Shown here one piece after another: positions 1 through 8,336 of a stretch of 64,000 bases of DNA. Position numbers and translations under genes: made by a program. The stretch lies in contig CAMDWT010000002.1 in NCBI GenBank assembly GCA_945877505.1, forward strand, positions 1 through 64,000. The letters are read 5' to 3'. This DNA is from Crenothrix polyspora. Lineage in GTDB: Bacteria > Pseudomonadota > Gammaproteobacteria > Methylococcales > Methylomonadaceae. How positions within the stretch are numbered: position 1 is the first letter of the stretch; the number at the start of each line of letters is the position of its first letter. The notes beneath the pieces are model-generated. The model had not been told where the DNA came from and did not search any database. It saw only the letters and a list, made by a program, of their open reading frames with translations.

Positions 1-251
1 GGGAGGCCACGCTTTACGTCAATAGCTTTAGTGTTGATGAGGCCAATAATGATAAAGGTTACCGCATTAGAGCTTTGCAACAGGGCGCCAGCCAGAGTGC
101 CGGTGGCCGCCGCTGCGAATGGGTTGCCGCCGGCTTTAGCCATTAAGCGACGAAAAGTGGAGCCTGTTAAGCTTTTGAGGCTACTGCTAACATTAGCAAT
201 GCCAATAAAAAAAAGCCCTAAACCACAAAGAATATTGAGCGTGATTTCCAT
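1..251 (-). CDS. Na/Pi cotransporter family protein (N-terminal part, cut by window edge)
   Basis: Not in the ORF track because it runs off the window. Reading the minus strand from the ATG at 251 gives a hydrophobic protein beginning MEITLNILCGLGLFFIGIAN. It contains GTLAGALLQSSNAVTFIIIG, which matches the conserved QSS repeat of the Na_Pi_cotrans (PF02690, NptA/YjbB) family of inner-membrane phosphate exporters/cotransporters. Only about 83 codons are visible, so the second repeat and any PhoU-like tail lie outside. The start is 5 nt after the stop of the four-helix sensor gene, and phoR and phoB lie upstream on the same strand, which fits a phosphate-linked operon. Family assignment is from motif recall; the substrate is inferred. 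Confidence 0.75.
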   Translation of the reverse strand, partial: MEITLNILCGLGLFFIGIANVSSSLKSLTGSTFRRLMAKAGGNPFAAAATGTLAGALLQSSNAVTFIIIGLINTKAIDVKRGL

Positions 252-256
252 TAATA

Positions 257-925
257 CTAGACTCTTGATTTGTCAGTGGTTGCTCTTATACCTATCCAGA
301 ATGAAAATATAATAAAAAACATACTACTGGCAACGCAGATGCTGATCCACCAAACATGTTTTTGATAAGATTTAGCATGGTCCTGATTGTTTGAGCGCAT
401 TTCATTTTGAACGGCTAAGGAAAGTTTAGTGGTTAGCTCAGGAAATATTTTATCTAATGGTCGATCTAAACCGCGGACGCTATTATCGATATCATTCACG
501 TGAGCCGGAGTATCAACTTTTATGCTGCTTAATGTATTTAAATAGGTTTCTACTAATTTTTTATGGCTGTCAGTTAGTGATTTAAGTTGATTAAGAGATT
601 CACCTTCAAAAGCAGAACTTACAGAGGTAAGGCGTTGTTGAACTTGATCAGTTTGAGCATTAAAGTTGGTAAAGTAGGTTTGATAATCTGAACTATTCTT
701 GCCGCGTAGTAGTAGGTTTTTCCATTCTTGAATTTGCATTTTAAAATGGGTGTGTGCTTCTTCAAGGGTGAGTGCCGCCACTAAGAGTTTTTGTTGTGTT
801 TGGCTGGCTTTATCTTCTTCACGTTGAACCGAATCCATAAGATACAATGAGCTTAAGCCGGTAAGAAGTACAAAAAAAATGGCGGTTGCCATGAGACGAA
901 TTTGCGTGTTTATTTGTGATTTCAT
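257..925 (-). CDS. Two-TM protein with periplasmic four-helix (chemoreceptor-like) domain, no output domain
   Basis: 222 aa. One N-terminal membrane segment (about residues 11-30) and one C-terminal segment (about 192-213) bracket about 160 residues of polar, helical, Gln/Leu-rich sequence typical of 4HB_MCP-type ligand-binding domains. After the second segment the protein stops within about 10 residues, so there is no HAMP, methyl-accepting, kinase or cyclase domain. It sits 147 nt downstream of phoR and 5 nt upstream of the Na/Pi cotransporter start, suggesting cotranscription and a role modulating transporter or PhoR. An AAGGATT ribosome-binding site precedes the ATG. The fold is inferred from sequence pattern; the function is unknown. 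Confidence 0.55.
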   Translation of the reverse strand: MKSQINTQIRLMATAIFFVLLTGLSSLYLMDSVQREEDKASQTQQKLLVAALTLEEAHTHFKMQIQEWKNLLLRGKNSSDYQTYFTNFNAQTDQVQQRLTSVSSAFEGESLNQLKSLTDSHKKLVETYLNTLSSIKVDTPAHVNDIDNSVRGLDRPLDKIFPELTTKLSLAVQNEMRSNNQDHAKSYQKHVWWISICVASSMFFIIFSFWIGIRATTDKSRV

Positions 926-1072
926 TGCGTAATCCTTAAAACTGTTAGTGTTGTTAGCTAGAGAAGCGCGTATTGACTGAGATATGTTTGGCTATTTAAT
1001 TAGAACCGTATATCTAAAATGATGCAATAAAAAAAGCGATTAAGGTTGTTTTATTTAAAATACGCTAAGGTA

Positions 1073-2350
1073 TTAATTACAAATACGTTTAACGGGGAAG
1101 TGGCAGCTAAAGCAACTACCTTTATGGAGCTCACTAGTGATAACTAGGTGAGCTTCATGCCGCATCAGTACATGTTTAACGATGGCTAAACCAAGCCCTG
1201 TTCCATTTACTTTTATAAGACGTTTGGTTTCAACACGGTAAAATCTTTCAGTAACTCTTGGAATGTCAGCTTTTGGAATGCCTTCGCCATTATCTTCGAT
1301 AGCTAATGTGATGAAACCTTGTTCTTGAAACCAACGCACTTTTACCAATGAGTCGGCTTTCGAATATTTAAGTGCATTGACCACTAAATTAGTGAAAGCG
1401 CTACGTAATTCTTGTTCTTCGCCCATAATATGCGCTGAACTTTCAAGGGTTAATTGGATTCGTTTTGGAGAGTTGCCCAAAACATCACTTTCTGCGCATA
1501 CTTGGCTTAATAAGGCAGGTACATCAACACAATGTGTTTTTTTCTGTTGGGTTTCTAGTTTAGTCAATAATAATAAGTCATCAACAAGATGTTGCATCCG
1601 TTCGGTTTGCCCTAGCATTTGCTTAAAGGAATTGGTTAATAGAGGCGATTGCTCATCATCTAGATCCTGTAAGGTTTCCAAATATCCTTTTAAAACGGTT
1701 AATGGCGTTCTCAGTTCGTGGGAGACATTGGCCACAAAATCTTTACGCATACGCTCCATCTTTTTAAGCTGAGTAATGTCTTGTGCAAGGAGGAGTCGAA
1801 GCCCTGCTCCATAAGGAATAACACGAACTTCGAGGATAATACGGTTATCGACAGGTGAAGGTAAAATGACGGAGTCTTTGTAATTTCTTAATTTGAGATA
1901 GCGAATAAAATCTGGAAAACGAATAAGGTTGGGGATTCGTTGGCCCTTGTCAGACTGATGCAAGCCAAAAACGTCTCTTGCTGCTTTGTTGGCCCAGTCA
2001 ATTTCATCATTTATGCCTAAAACGATAGCGGCATCAGGTAACGCTTCGGTCGATTGTCGAAATTGGTCAACCATTTTCCCGAGCTTTTTTTTGCGTTGCT
2101 TATCTTGTTTTTTTAAACGATAAACATGATAGTAAATTTCTTCCCAAATGCCGGTTGTTTTAGGATATTTACCTCGCCCACCGGTGCTTATCCATTTTTC
2201 AAATTGGTTGATCTGAAGAATCATGCGAATGATAATGCCTAGCATGATTAAAAACAGCAGCATGATTAAGTGCCCTGTTATTGTTCCTGCGATAATGGAA
2301 ACAAATAACAGCAGCAGGACTAAAGTGATTTCTTTTTGCCAAACGCCCAT
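1073..2350 (-). CDS. phoR: Phosphate regulon sensor histidine kinase PhoR
   Basis: 425 aa, the usual length for PhoR. Two adjacent membrane segments (about residues 8-46) are followed by a charged linker, a PAS domain (about 95-190), the HisKA dimerisation helix with FVANVSHELRTP (phospho-acceptor His near 211) and an HATPase_c domain with N, G1 (DNGEGI) and G2 (GTGLGLAIVKHV) boxes. It starts 4 nt after the phoB stop, the classical phoB-phoR order. It is expected to autophosphorylate and transfer phosphate to PhoB under phosphate limitation, at the inner membrane. The Na/Pi cotransporter gene downstream supports a phosphate role over another OmpR-class pair. Confidence 0.9.
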   Translation of the reverse strand: MGVWQKEITLVLLLLFVSIIAGTITGHLIMLLFLIMLGIIIRMILQINQFEKWISTGGRGKYPKTTGIWEEIYYHVYRLKKQDKQRKKKLGKMVDQFRQSTEALPDAAIVLGINDEIDWANKAARDVFGLHQSDKGQRIPNLIRFPDFIRYLKLRNYKDSVILPSPVDNRIILEVRVIPYGAGLRLLLAQDITQLKKMERMRKDFVANVSHELRTPLTVLKGYLETLQDLDDEQSPLLTNSFKQMLGQTERMQHLVDDLLLLTKLETQQKKTHCVDVPALLSQVCAESDVLGNSPKRIQLTLESSAHIMGEEQELRSAFTNLVVNALKYSKADSLVKVRWFQEQGFITLAIEDNGEGIPKADIPRVTERFYRVETKRLIKVNGTGLGLAIVKHVLMRHEAHLVITSELHKGSCFSCHFPVKRICN

Positions 2351-2354
2351 AATA

Positions 2355-3047
2355 TCAATCTGTTAAAGAAAATCGATAGCCAAAACCACGAACGGTTTTA
2401 ACTAAATCTTCACGACCATATTCCTCAAGGATTTTTCTAAGGCGGCGGATATGAACATCAATTGTACGCTCTTCAATATAGACGGTGCGTCCCCATACTT
2501 GGTCGAGTAGTTGGGTGCGCGTGTATACCTTGTCAGGATGCGTCATAAAAAAATGCATTAATCGAAATTCGGTAGGGCTGACCTCTAATTGACGGTCACC
2601 AATACTTAGTCGATGCTGTTCAGTATCGAGGGTCAAATCACCTATTATTATTTGTGCTTGACCTTGTATTTTTCCAGATCTGCGTAAAACAGTTCGAATA
2701 CGCGCGACTAATTCTTTGGGGGAAAAAGGTTTGGTGACATAGTCATCTGCGCCAATTTCAAGTCCTCTAACTTTGTCTTCTTCTTCGCCACGCGCGGTTA
2801 ATAAGATAATGGGTATCTCGCGATAAATAGGTTCTTTTTTTAAACGTCTAGCCCACTCAACACCACTGATGCCGGGCAACATCCAATCGAGAAGGATTAA
2901 GTCAGGAGAGCTCTCATCTAAGTGTTTTTGAGCATCTTCCGCGTCAGTTGCGGCAAGGGCCAAAAAACCGGCTTGTTCAAGAATCATTATTAACATGCCT
3001 CTTATAGCATCTTCATCTTCAACAACGAGAATAGTGAAATTAGACAT
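2355..3047 (-). CDS. phoB: Phosphate regulon response regulator PhoB
   Basis: 230 aa from the ATG at 3047 (MSNFTILVVEDE). The ORF track starts 12 codons upstream, but that extension is hydrophobic and precedes the natural receiver-domain start, so I chose the inner ATG; neither has a strong Shine-Dalgarno. The receiver domain has the acidic pocket EDED and the phospho-acceptor in LILLDWMLPG, followed by TARGEEEDKVRGLEIGADDYVTKPF. The C-terminal winged-helix domain has the PhoB-type recognition region YIEERTIDVHIRRLRKIL. Near-identity to the PhoB pattern and adjacency to phoR make the call firm. A weak Pho-box-like site lies upstream (3091-3109). Confidence 0.92.
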   Translation of the reverse strand: MSNFTILVVEDEDAIRGMLIMILEQAGFLALAATDAEDAQKHLDESSPDLILLDWMLPGISGVEWARRLKKEPIYREIPIILLTARGEEEDKVRGLEIGADDYVTKPFSPKELVARIRTVLRRSGKIQGQAQIIIGDLTLDTEQHRLSIGDRQLEVSPTEFRLMHFFMTHPDKVYTRTQLLDQVWGRTVYIEERTIDVHIRRLRKILEEYGREDLVKTVRGFGYRFSLTD

Positions 3048-3090
3048 AAATAATTTATCAAATATAAAAAGATATTGTATCAAACTGTAT

Positions 3091-3109
3091 GTTACTTTTT
3101 AATGACAAA
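3091..3109 (-). promoter_or_regulatory. Possible Pho box upstream of phoB
   Basis: On the minus strand the phoB upstream region reads TTGTCAT, four bases TAAA, then AAGTAAC. The first heptamer matches the Pho-box half-site CTGTCAT at 6 of 7 positions and the second at 4 of 7, with the typical 4-nt AT-rich spacer. Autoregulation by PhoB is common in the family. The match is imperfect, so this is a candidate only. Confidence 0.3.
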
Positions 3110-3263
3110 CAGCAGTGGGTTTTTATCAGTGACTTTCCTGTTTATTTTTTTCGTACCGCCTGATTGATGGTAAGTTCTTTTGTGCTATGTTTTTTAAATA
3201 AATTTCTGATCGCAATGAATTACAATGCCACAGATTTTTTAATTAAAGACGCAAAAAAGTAAA

Positions 3264-3572
3264 ATGACCAATTCAAAAATATATCTTAATGTCCCTTATG
3301 CTCAAAAAGATGCGGTTAAAGCGTTGGGTGCTAGATGGGATGCCGTTAATAAAAAATGGTATATTTCAAGCGATTTAGAAAGTAGCCTTTTTATAAAGTG
3401 GCAAGTAGCGTCGATGCCCCTTGATGTTTCCTTAGCATCAAAAGTTAAAAAAAATCAATCGACAGTAACGCTAAATACGACGATGAACGGTGATGATACG
3501 CCAGGCGTCTTCACTTATCCAGCGGATAAAGATTTTATTGCGTATGACGGTGATGTGCCGCCTTGGAGTTAG
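3264..3572 (+). CDS. DUF5710 domain protein
   Basis: 102 aa. Residues 5-45 (IYLNVPYAQKDAVKALGARW ... NKKWYI) match the DUF5710 pattern, a short module usually found attached to plasmid-type primases, topoisomerases or other DNA-processing proteins. Here it stands almost alone, with about 55 residues of polar tail and no catalytic domain. It is divergent from phoB and 23 nt upstream of the YgjP-type peptidase gene, so the two may be cotranscribed. No SD better than AAAAAAG is visible. Function unknown. Confidence 0.6.
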   Translation: MTNSKIYLNVPYAQKDAVKALGARWDAVNKKWYISSDLESSLFIKWQVASMPLDVSLASKVKKNQSTVTLNTTMNGDDTPGVFTYPADKDFIAYDGDVPPWS

Positions 3573-3595
3573 TTACTGTTATGTGGTTATATTAA

Positions 3596-4099
3596 ATGAC
3601 GATCTTAAAATATCTCACGGGTTATTCGGTAACAGTAACGAATCAAGTACAGGCTTTAATTGATACCCATAAATTAGGTGATGTTTTATTAAAGAAGTAT
3701 CCGATTAGTCATGATATTAGGACTGATAAGGCTCTTTATAATTATGTCATCGATATGAAGAATCGTTTTCTTAAGCAATCTAATTCGCTCAGTAAAGTTA
3801 TTTACGACGATAAAATTGATGTGCTGCATCAGGCTTTAGGGTTACACACCTTTGTTTCTAGAGTGCAGGGGAATAATCTGAAATCAAAAAATGAAATTCG
3901 AATAGGATCTGTTTTTAAAAAATGCCCTCAAGAACTATTACAAATGATTGTTGTTCATGAGTTGGCTCATTTGAAAGAAAAGGATCATAACAAAGCTTTT
4001 TATAGGTTATGCGTGTATATGGAGCCTGATTATTTTCAGTTAGAGTTTGATATGAGGCTTTATTTGACGTATTTGGATATAGCGGGCAAGCTCTACTGA
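3596..4099 (+). CDS. YgjP-type (DUF45/M48-like) metallopeptidase
   Basis: 167 aa. The C-terminal half carries VVHELAHLKEKDHNKAFY, an HExxH zinc motif followed by a distal H in the E/KDHNKAFY context seen in YgjP/DUF45 (WLM-like) gluzincins. The N-terminal half has a helical region with no obvious signal peptide, so a cytoplasmic location is likely. It is shorter than E. coli YgjP-type proteins at the N terminus but keeps the whole catalytic core. Proteolytic activity is inferred; no substrate is known. Confidence 0.7.
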   Translation: MTILKYLTGYSVTVTNQVQALIDTHKLGDVLLKKYPISHDIRTDKALYNYVIDMKNRFLKQSNSLSKVIYDDKIDVLHQALGLHTFVSRVQGNNLKSKNEIRIGSVFKKCPQELLQMIVVHELAHLKEKDHNKAFYRLCVYMEPDYFQLEFDMRLYLTYLDIAGKLY

Positions 4100-4144
4100 A
4101 GTTTGGCTTTAGTTATTTCGACACTAATAAACCTAATCAAAATA

Positions 4145-4195
4145 GAGCGTCACTTAGAAGGGTATTGAGTTTATTTACCCTTGATTCGTGCGCTC
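4145..4195. terminator. Long bipartite hairpin between convergent genes
   Basis: Outer stem GAGCG-t-CAC (4145-4153) pairs with GTGCGCTC (4188-4195), and a separate inner stem AAGGGTA (4158-4164) pairs with TACCCTT (4176-4182). It lies between the 3' ends of the metallopeptidase gene and fsa. Flanks are AT-rich (TATTTTGATT on the minus side), so it probably works as a shared terminator. Confidence 0.45.
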
Positions 4196-4223
4196 TTAGT
4201 AATAAAAAACAAGGGTCTAAGCC

Positions 4224-4898
4224 TTAGCTTTCAAATGAACGTTTATTACCAAAAGCCGTTTGCCAGTCAAGACTAAATTGATCAACAGCAGGCTGTACCG
4301 AGGGATGGGCGAATAATTGTACGGCAATATCATACGGTAGCGTGATGGCGGCCACGCCAAGTTTCAGCACATCCATGACTTGCTGTACGTTTTTGAAACT
4401 GGCCGGTAACAGTTTGCTGTTTAAGTGATGTTGGTTTAGAAGACATTGTAAATCAGCGACGACACCTACGCCATCAGCACCAATGGCATCAATTCTATTG
4501 ACATAGGGTGCAAGGTAGTCGGCACCACATAGGGCGGCAAGGAAGCCTTGTTGCGCACTGTAAATGGCTGTGGCTAATACGGTAATATTTTCGGTTTTTA
4601 TTTGTTTGATGGCGGCAAGGCCGATTTCAGTTGCCGGTATTTTTACGACCATATTATAAGGAAGTTCATCGATCTTTCTTGCTTCTGCTACCATTTCATC
4701 AACGGTTACGCTGGTCACTTGCACATGAAAACAGGCTTTTTTACCTAGGATACTGTCCAACTCTACCAGCAGTTGATTAAGGCCGATACCTGATTTCGCT
4801 ATAATTGAAGGATTTGTTGTTACTCCTTTGATTGGCAGGCAGGCGTTAAAACGTGCAACATGTTTAGCATCAGCGGTATCAAGATATAACTCAAACAT
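4224..4898 (-). CDS. fsa: Fructose-6-phosphate aldolase (transaldolase-like, FsaA type)
   Basis: 224 aa, close to the 220 aa of E. coli FsaA and alignable throughout: MFELYLDTADAKHV, GVTTNPSIIAKSG, VVKIPATEIGLAAIK with the Schiff-base Lys near residue 86, ATAIYSAQQGFLAALCGADY and APYVNRIDA. The family reversibly cleaves fructose 6-phosphate to dihydroxyacetone and glyceraldehyde 3-phosphate, although some members act as transaldolases. In a C1 or pentose-phosphate context it would handle sugar phosphates in the cytoplasm. AAGGACA lies upstream of the ATG. Monocistronic; convergent with the metallopeptidase gene. Confidence 0.85.
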   Translation of the reverse strand: MFELYLDTADAKHVARFNACLPIKGVTTNPSIIAKSGIGLNQLLVELDSILGKKACFHVQVTSVTVDEMVAEARKIDELPYNMVVKIPATEIGLAAIKQIKTENITVLATAIYSAQQGFLAALCGADYLAPYVNRIDAIGADGVGVVADLQCLLNQHHLNSKLLPASFKNVQQVMDVLKLGVAAITLPYDIAVQLFAHPSVQPAVDQFSLDWQTAFGNKRSFES

Positions 4899-5065
4899 TT
4901 TCTATGTCCTTAATAATTTTTTGGTTATTTTAACAGGCTGTTTCAACTTAAAGGTAAGTCACTTTAATTTTACTGCGATTATAGATGTTAGGTGATCAAT
5001 TAGTTTATGCCCTTATCCATGAATACGGGGCGATTTTTGTTAAAGTGGATGCAGAATAGATGACT

Positions 5066-5524
5066 TTAAATTAAAGTTCTTGTGGTGTGAGCCAGAAATT
5101 TATCTAATTGATTGGCAAAGGCTTGTACATCACGTGAACTCAAGGTGGAGGGTCCTCCTGTATTAATACCTGAGGAACGTAATGACTCCATAAAATCACG
5201 CATATTTAAACGTTCTTTAATAGTCTCTTTATTGTAGAGTTCGCCACGAGGATTAAGCGCATGAGCTTTTTTTTCAAGGACTTCATAAGCGAGAGGAATG
5301 TCACTGGTAATGACTAAATCACCGAGAGTTAATTTTTTGATAATTTCGTTATCAGCTACATCAAAGCCAGAGTTTACCAGCAAGAGTTTTATATAAGGTG
5401 AAGGAGGAATGGGTAGTGATTGATTGGCTACAAAGGTGGTCAGTATTTTAGTGCGATTAGCGACTCTAAATAAAATGTCTTTGATCACTTTAGGGCAAGC
5501 ATCCCCATCAACCCATATTTGCAT
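5066..5524 (-). CDS. yaiI: YaiI/YqxD family protein (UPF0178)
   Basis: 152 aa, normal family length. It shows the diagnostic N terminus [17 protein letters not shown] and the central [16 protein letters not shown], plus RGELY and the C-terminal [15 protein letters not shown]. The fold is PIN-like with conserved Asp residues, but no activity is established for the family. It stands alone on the minus strand, divergent from hypE. Confidence 0.85.
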   Translation of the reverse strand: MQIWVDGDACPKVIKDILFRVANRTKILTTFVANQSLPIPPSPYIKLLLVNSGFDVADNEIIKKLTLGDLVITSDIPLAYEVLEKKAHALNPRGELYNKETIKERLNMRDFMESLRSSGINTGGPSTLSSRDVQAFANQLDKFLAHTTRTLI

Positions 5525-5764
5525 AGTCTTAATTTGTCGTTAAAGTGAAGGGTTGTTGGATAAAGGTAATTAATGAAGCACGGATTGATTATAGACGTTT
5601 ATTTTCTTAAAGAAAGGAAATAAAGCGGCTAAAAACAATGGAAATAGGGTCGCTAAATTTTTGTAGATCTGTCGTTAGGTAAGGGATTTTGTGTGTTGAG
5701 CGTAAAGTTCAATGAGTATTTTGTATTGATTGGAAAAGTGCCAGTAGATTCTAAAGGATAAGTC

Positions 5765-6790
5765 ATGATCTTAAAACATATTACATTAGATACACATATT
5801 AGTTTGGCTCACGGAAATGGAGGTCGATTAATGAGAGATTTAATTGATCAGATTTTTGCCCGCCATCTTAAAAATGATTTATTGAGTACGCAGACTGATG
5901 CCGCTCTTATTCCATTAAATGTTAAAGCGGGTGGGGTGGTTATCACTACCGATGGGTTTACTGTTGAACCACTGGAGTTCCCCGGTGGAGATATTGGCAG
6001 TTTAGCGGTACATGGCACCGTCAATGATTTGGCGGTTTCAGGTGCAACACCGCTTTATTTAACCTTGAATGCTTTTATCGAAGAAGGTTTGGAAATTGCT
6101 TTGTTAGATCGAATTGTACAAAGCATGGCAAAAGCTTGTCAGGAATGCGGTGTGAAGATTGTAGCAGGTGATACAAAAGTGGTGCGGCGAGGTCAGGGAG
6201 GTGGTATTTATTTTGCGACAACGGGTGTTGGACAGCGACCTTTACATTTAAAGTTGGGTTTTGAGCAGATAAAAGTCGGCGATTTTATTTTATTAAGCGG
6301 CACTGCCGGTGATCATGGTACGGCGGTGATGTTGGCGCGAGAACAGTTTGGCTTGAAGGGAGATTTAAAATCAGATGCTGCCAGTGTTATACCCATTACG
6401 CAGCTGTTACTTGAAACGCCAGGGTTAAGATTTATGCGTGATCCGACCCGAGGTGGGATTGCTACCATAGCGCATGAAATTGCACAGGCAACTTCTAACG
6501 CTGTCCGATTTTATGAGGCTAAAATCCCTATCAATGATCAAGTGAGAGCCGTTGCTGAAATGCTGGGCTATGATCCTTTATATATGGCCTGTGAAGGTCG
6601 AGTATTAGCCGTCATCGATCCAACTTATGCAGAAACAGCACTACATAATTTACATAAGGCAGGCTATTTAGAGGCTGCAATAATGGGTCGAATAGAGTCG
6701 GGCTATCCGCATGCCTTGATTGAAACGATAATAGGGGGTGAGCGTATTTTACAAGAGTTGGAAGACGATCCTTTGCCACGAATTTGTTAA
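5765..6790 (+). CDS. hypE: Hydrogenase maturation factor HypE (carbamoyl dehydratase)
   Basis: 341 aa, full length. AHGNGGRLMRDLI at the N terminus, TTDGFTVEPLEFPGGDIG, GDTKVV and the C-terminal tail ending PRIC are HypE hallmarks; the terminal Cys receives the carbamoyl group that is dehydrated to the cyano ligand of NiFe hydrogenase. Together with HypF it acts in the cytoplasm. GGATAAGTC precedes the ATG. No other hyp, hup or hox gene is in the window, and a strong terminator closes the unit just downstream, so this hypE is monocistronic here. It could serve a hydrogenase locus elsewhere. Confidence 0.92.
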   Translation: MILKHITLDTHISLAHGNGGRLMRDLIDQIFARHLKNDLLSTQTDAALIPLNVKAGGVVITTDGFTVEPLEFPGGDIGSLAVHGTVNDLAVSGATPLYLTLNAFIEEGLEIALLDRIVQSMAKACQECGVKIVAGDTKVVRRGQGGGIYFATTGVGQRPLHLKLGFEQIKVGDFILLSGTAGDHGTAVMLAREQFGLKGDLKSDAASVIPITQLLLETPGLRFMRDPTRGGIATIAHEIAQATSNAVRFYEAKIPINDQVRAVAEMLGYDPLYMACEGRVLAVIDPTYAETALHNLHKAGYLEAAIMGRIESGYPHALIETIIGGERILQELEDDPLPRIC

Positions 6791-6858
6791 ATAAATTTGT
6801 TTAATTTGATGTTTTTTATCCACAAAGAGAAATACAGGATCATAAGAAGTAGATAAAG

Positions 6859-6894
6859 ACTCTCGTTATATCAAGCTATAGCGAGAGTTTTTTT
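6859..6894 (+). terminator. Rho-independent terminator of hypE
   Basis: ACTCTCGTTATA (6859-6870), loop TCAAGC, then TATAGCGAGAGT (6877-6888) followed by a run of T. A 12-bp stem with one G-T pair and a clean T tract on the plus strand. Confidence 0.9.
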
Positions 6895-6924
6895 GGGTAA
6901 AAATTTGACGAATGATGCTTTAAG

Positions 6925-8325
6925 TTAAAAAGTAATTTTATCACCTACTTTGGGAATGGTTGCGCTCCAACCTGTCCGATTAAAGGATGCTTGTAAAGAT
7001 AAAGCGGCTGATTTTTCTCCGTGAACGAGATAAAGTCTAGGCTTAGGTGTATTAAAATGACTAGCCCATGCTAATAATTGACTTTGGTCAGCATGGGCGC
7101 TTAATGCACCTAGGGTGTGTATTTTAGCGGCAACATTGATTTCTGAACCAAGGATTTTTATATGTTTCTGGTGGCCATCAACAAGTATCCTTCCTAGCGT
7201 ACCCTCGGCTTGAAAACCGGCAATAATGATATGAGCATTATGCCGCCATAAATTATATTTAAGATGATGACGTATGCGCCCTCCGTTGCACATTCCACTG
7301 CCGGCTATAATTATTGCTCCCCCCGCAATCCGATTAACAGCCATTGATTCTTCTGTTGATTCTGAATAAATCAAACCTTTAAGCCAAGCATGCCATCCTT
7401 GGGGCGCTATTTTTGTGAACTCGGGATCGTCAATATTAAAAAGATGGCTATGGTTCGCATAGATTTCACTAGCGCTAATAGCCATTGGGCTATCTAAGTA
7501 AATTTGTTGTTGAGGTAATCCACCTTGGCGTTGTATTTTACCTAGCCAATAAATTAAGTCTTGAGTACGCCCCACCGCAAAAGCTGGAATAATAACATTG
7601 CCGCCATTTTTTGCGGCCTCTGCTAATGTTTCACGTAATTCAGTCAGGGTGTTGTCTAAGGGTTTATGATCACGATCACCGTAGGTTGATTCCAGTAATA
7701 ATATATCGGCATCACTTAAAATGCACGGGTCACGTAATAACGGTGAGTTTGGATTACCTAAGTCACCTGAAAAAACCAGTGTTTTAACTCTATTTTGGTC
7801 GTTAATGCGCAGGCGCACAATTGATGAGCCGAGAATATGTCCTGCTTCATGAAAAGAAACGGATACACCTTCGAGTATTTCTTTTTCTTCATAGTAGCTG
7901 ATCCGTTGTCTAAGTTTTAATAAGGCTTCAACATCTTCCAGATCATAAAGTGGTTCAAGTAATTTTTTTCCGGCACGTTCGCGTCGCTTATTTTCCCACT
8001 CGGTATCTCTTAATTGGATGTGAACAGCATCTCTAAGCATTAATTCAAGAAGGGAAAAGCTGGCGTCGGTAAGAAATACGGGCCCCTTAAAGCCTTCTTT
8101 AACTAATTTTGGTAGTCGTCCACAATGGTCAAGATGAGCATGAGAGAGTACCACTGCATCGAGACTAGCAGGATTAAATGGAAAATCTGCTTCATTTTGT
8201 TGTTCTGTTTCTTTTGAGCCCTGAAACAATCCGCAATCTAATAATAGGCGATGGGCGTTGGTTTCAAGTAAATAACAGGAACCGGTTACTTGGCCTGTAG
8301 CACCGAAAAAAGTAAGATTTGTCAT
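6925..8325 (-). CDS. MBL-fold beta-CASP hydrolase (RNA-processing nuclease family)
   Basis: 466 aa. Metallo-beta-lactamase motifs are present: VLSHAHLDHCGRLPK near residue 60 (HxHxDH), H in EAGHILGS, SGDLG, and the beta-CASP elements IPAFAVGRTQDL and GSGMCNGGRIRHHL near 342, ending with the late His motif LSAHADQ and VHGE. This is the CPSF73-like family, whose members are zinc-dependent RNA endo/exonucleases acting in the cytoplasm. There is no KH domain, so it is not an RNase J. It lies 11 nt downstream of the LOG-family gene and is probably cotranscribed with it. Confidence 0.85.
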   Translation of the reverse strand: MTNLTFFGATGQVTGSCYLLETNAHRLLLDCGLFQGSKETEQQNEADFPFNPASLDAVVLSHAHLDHCGRLPKLVKEGFKGPVFLTDASFSLLELMLRDAVHIQLRDTEWENKRRERAGKKLLEPLYDLEDVEALLKLRQRISYYEEKEILEGVSVSFHEAGHILGSSIVRLRINDQNRVKTLVFSGDLGNPNSPLLRDPCILSDADILLLESTYGDRDHKPLDNTLTELRETLAEAAKNGGNVIIPAFAVGRTQDLIYWLGKIQRQGGLPQQQIYLDSPMAISASEIYANHSHLFNIDDPEFTKIAPQGWHAWLKGLIYSESTEESMAVNRIAGGAIIIAGSGMCNGGRIRHHLKYNLWRHNAHIIIAGFQAEGTLGRILVDGHQKHIKILGSEINVAAKIHTLGALSAHADQSQLLAWASHFNTPKPRLYLVHGEKSAALSLQASFNRTGWSATIPKVGDKITF

Positions 8326-8336
8326 AGTGGGACCTT

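Noticed and set aside
31-312. 93-aa plus-strand ORF at the window start
   Set aside because: Antisense to the Na/Pi cotransporter partial gene, which has clear family motifs.
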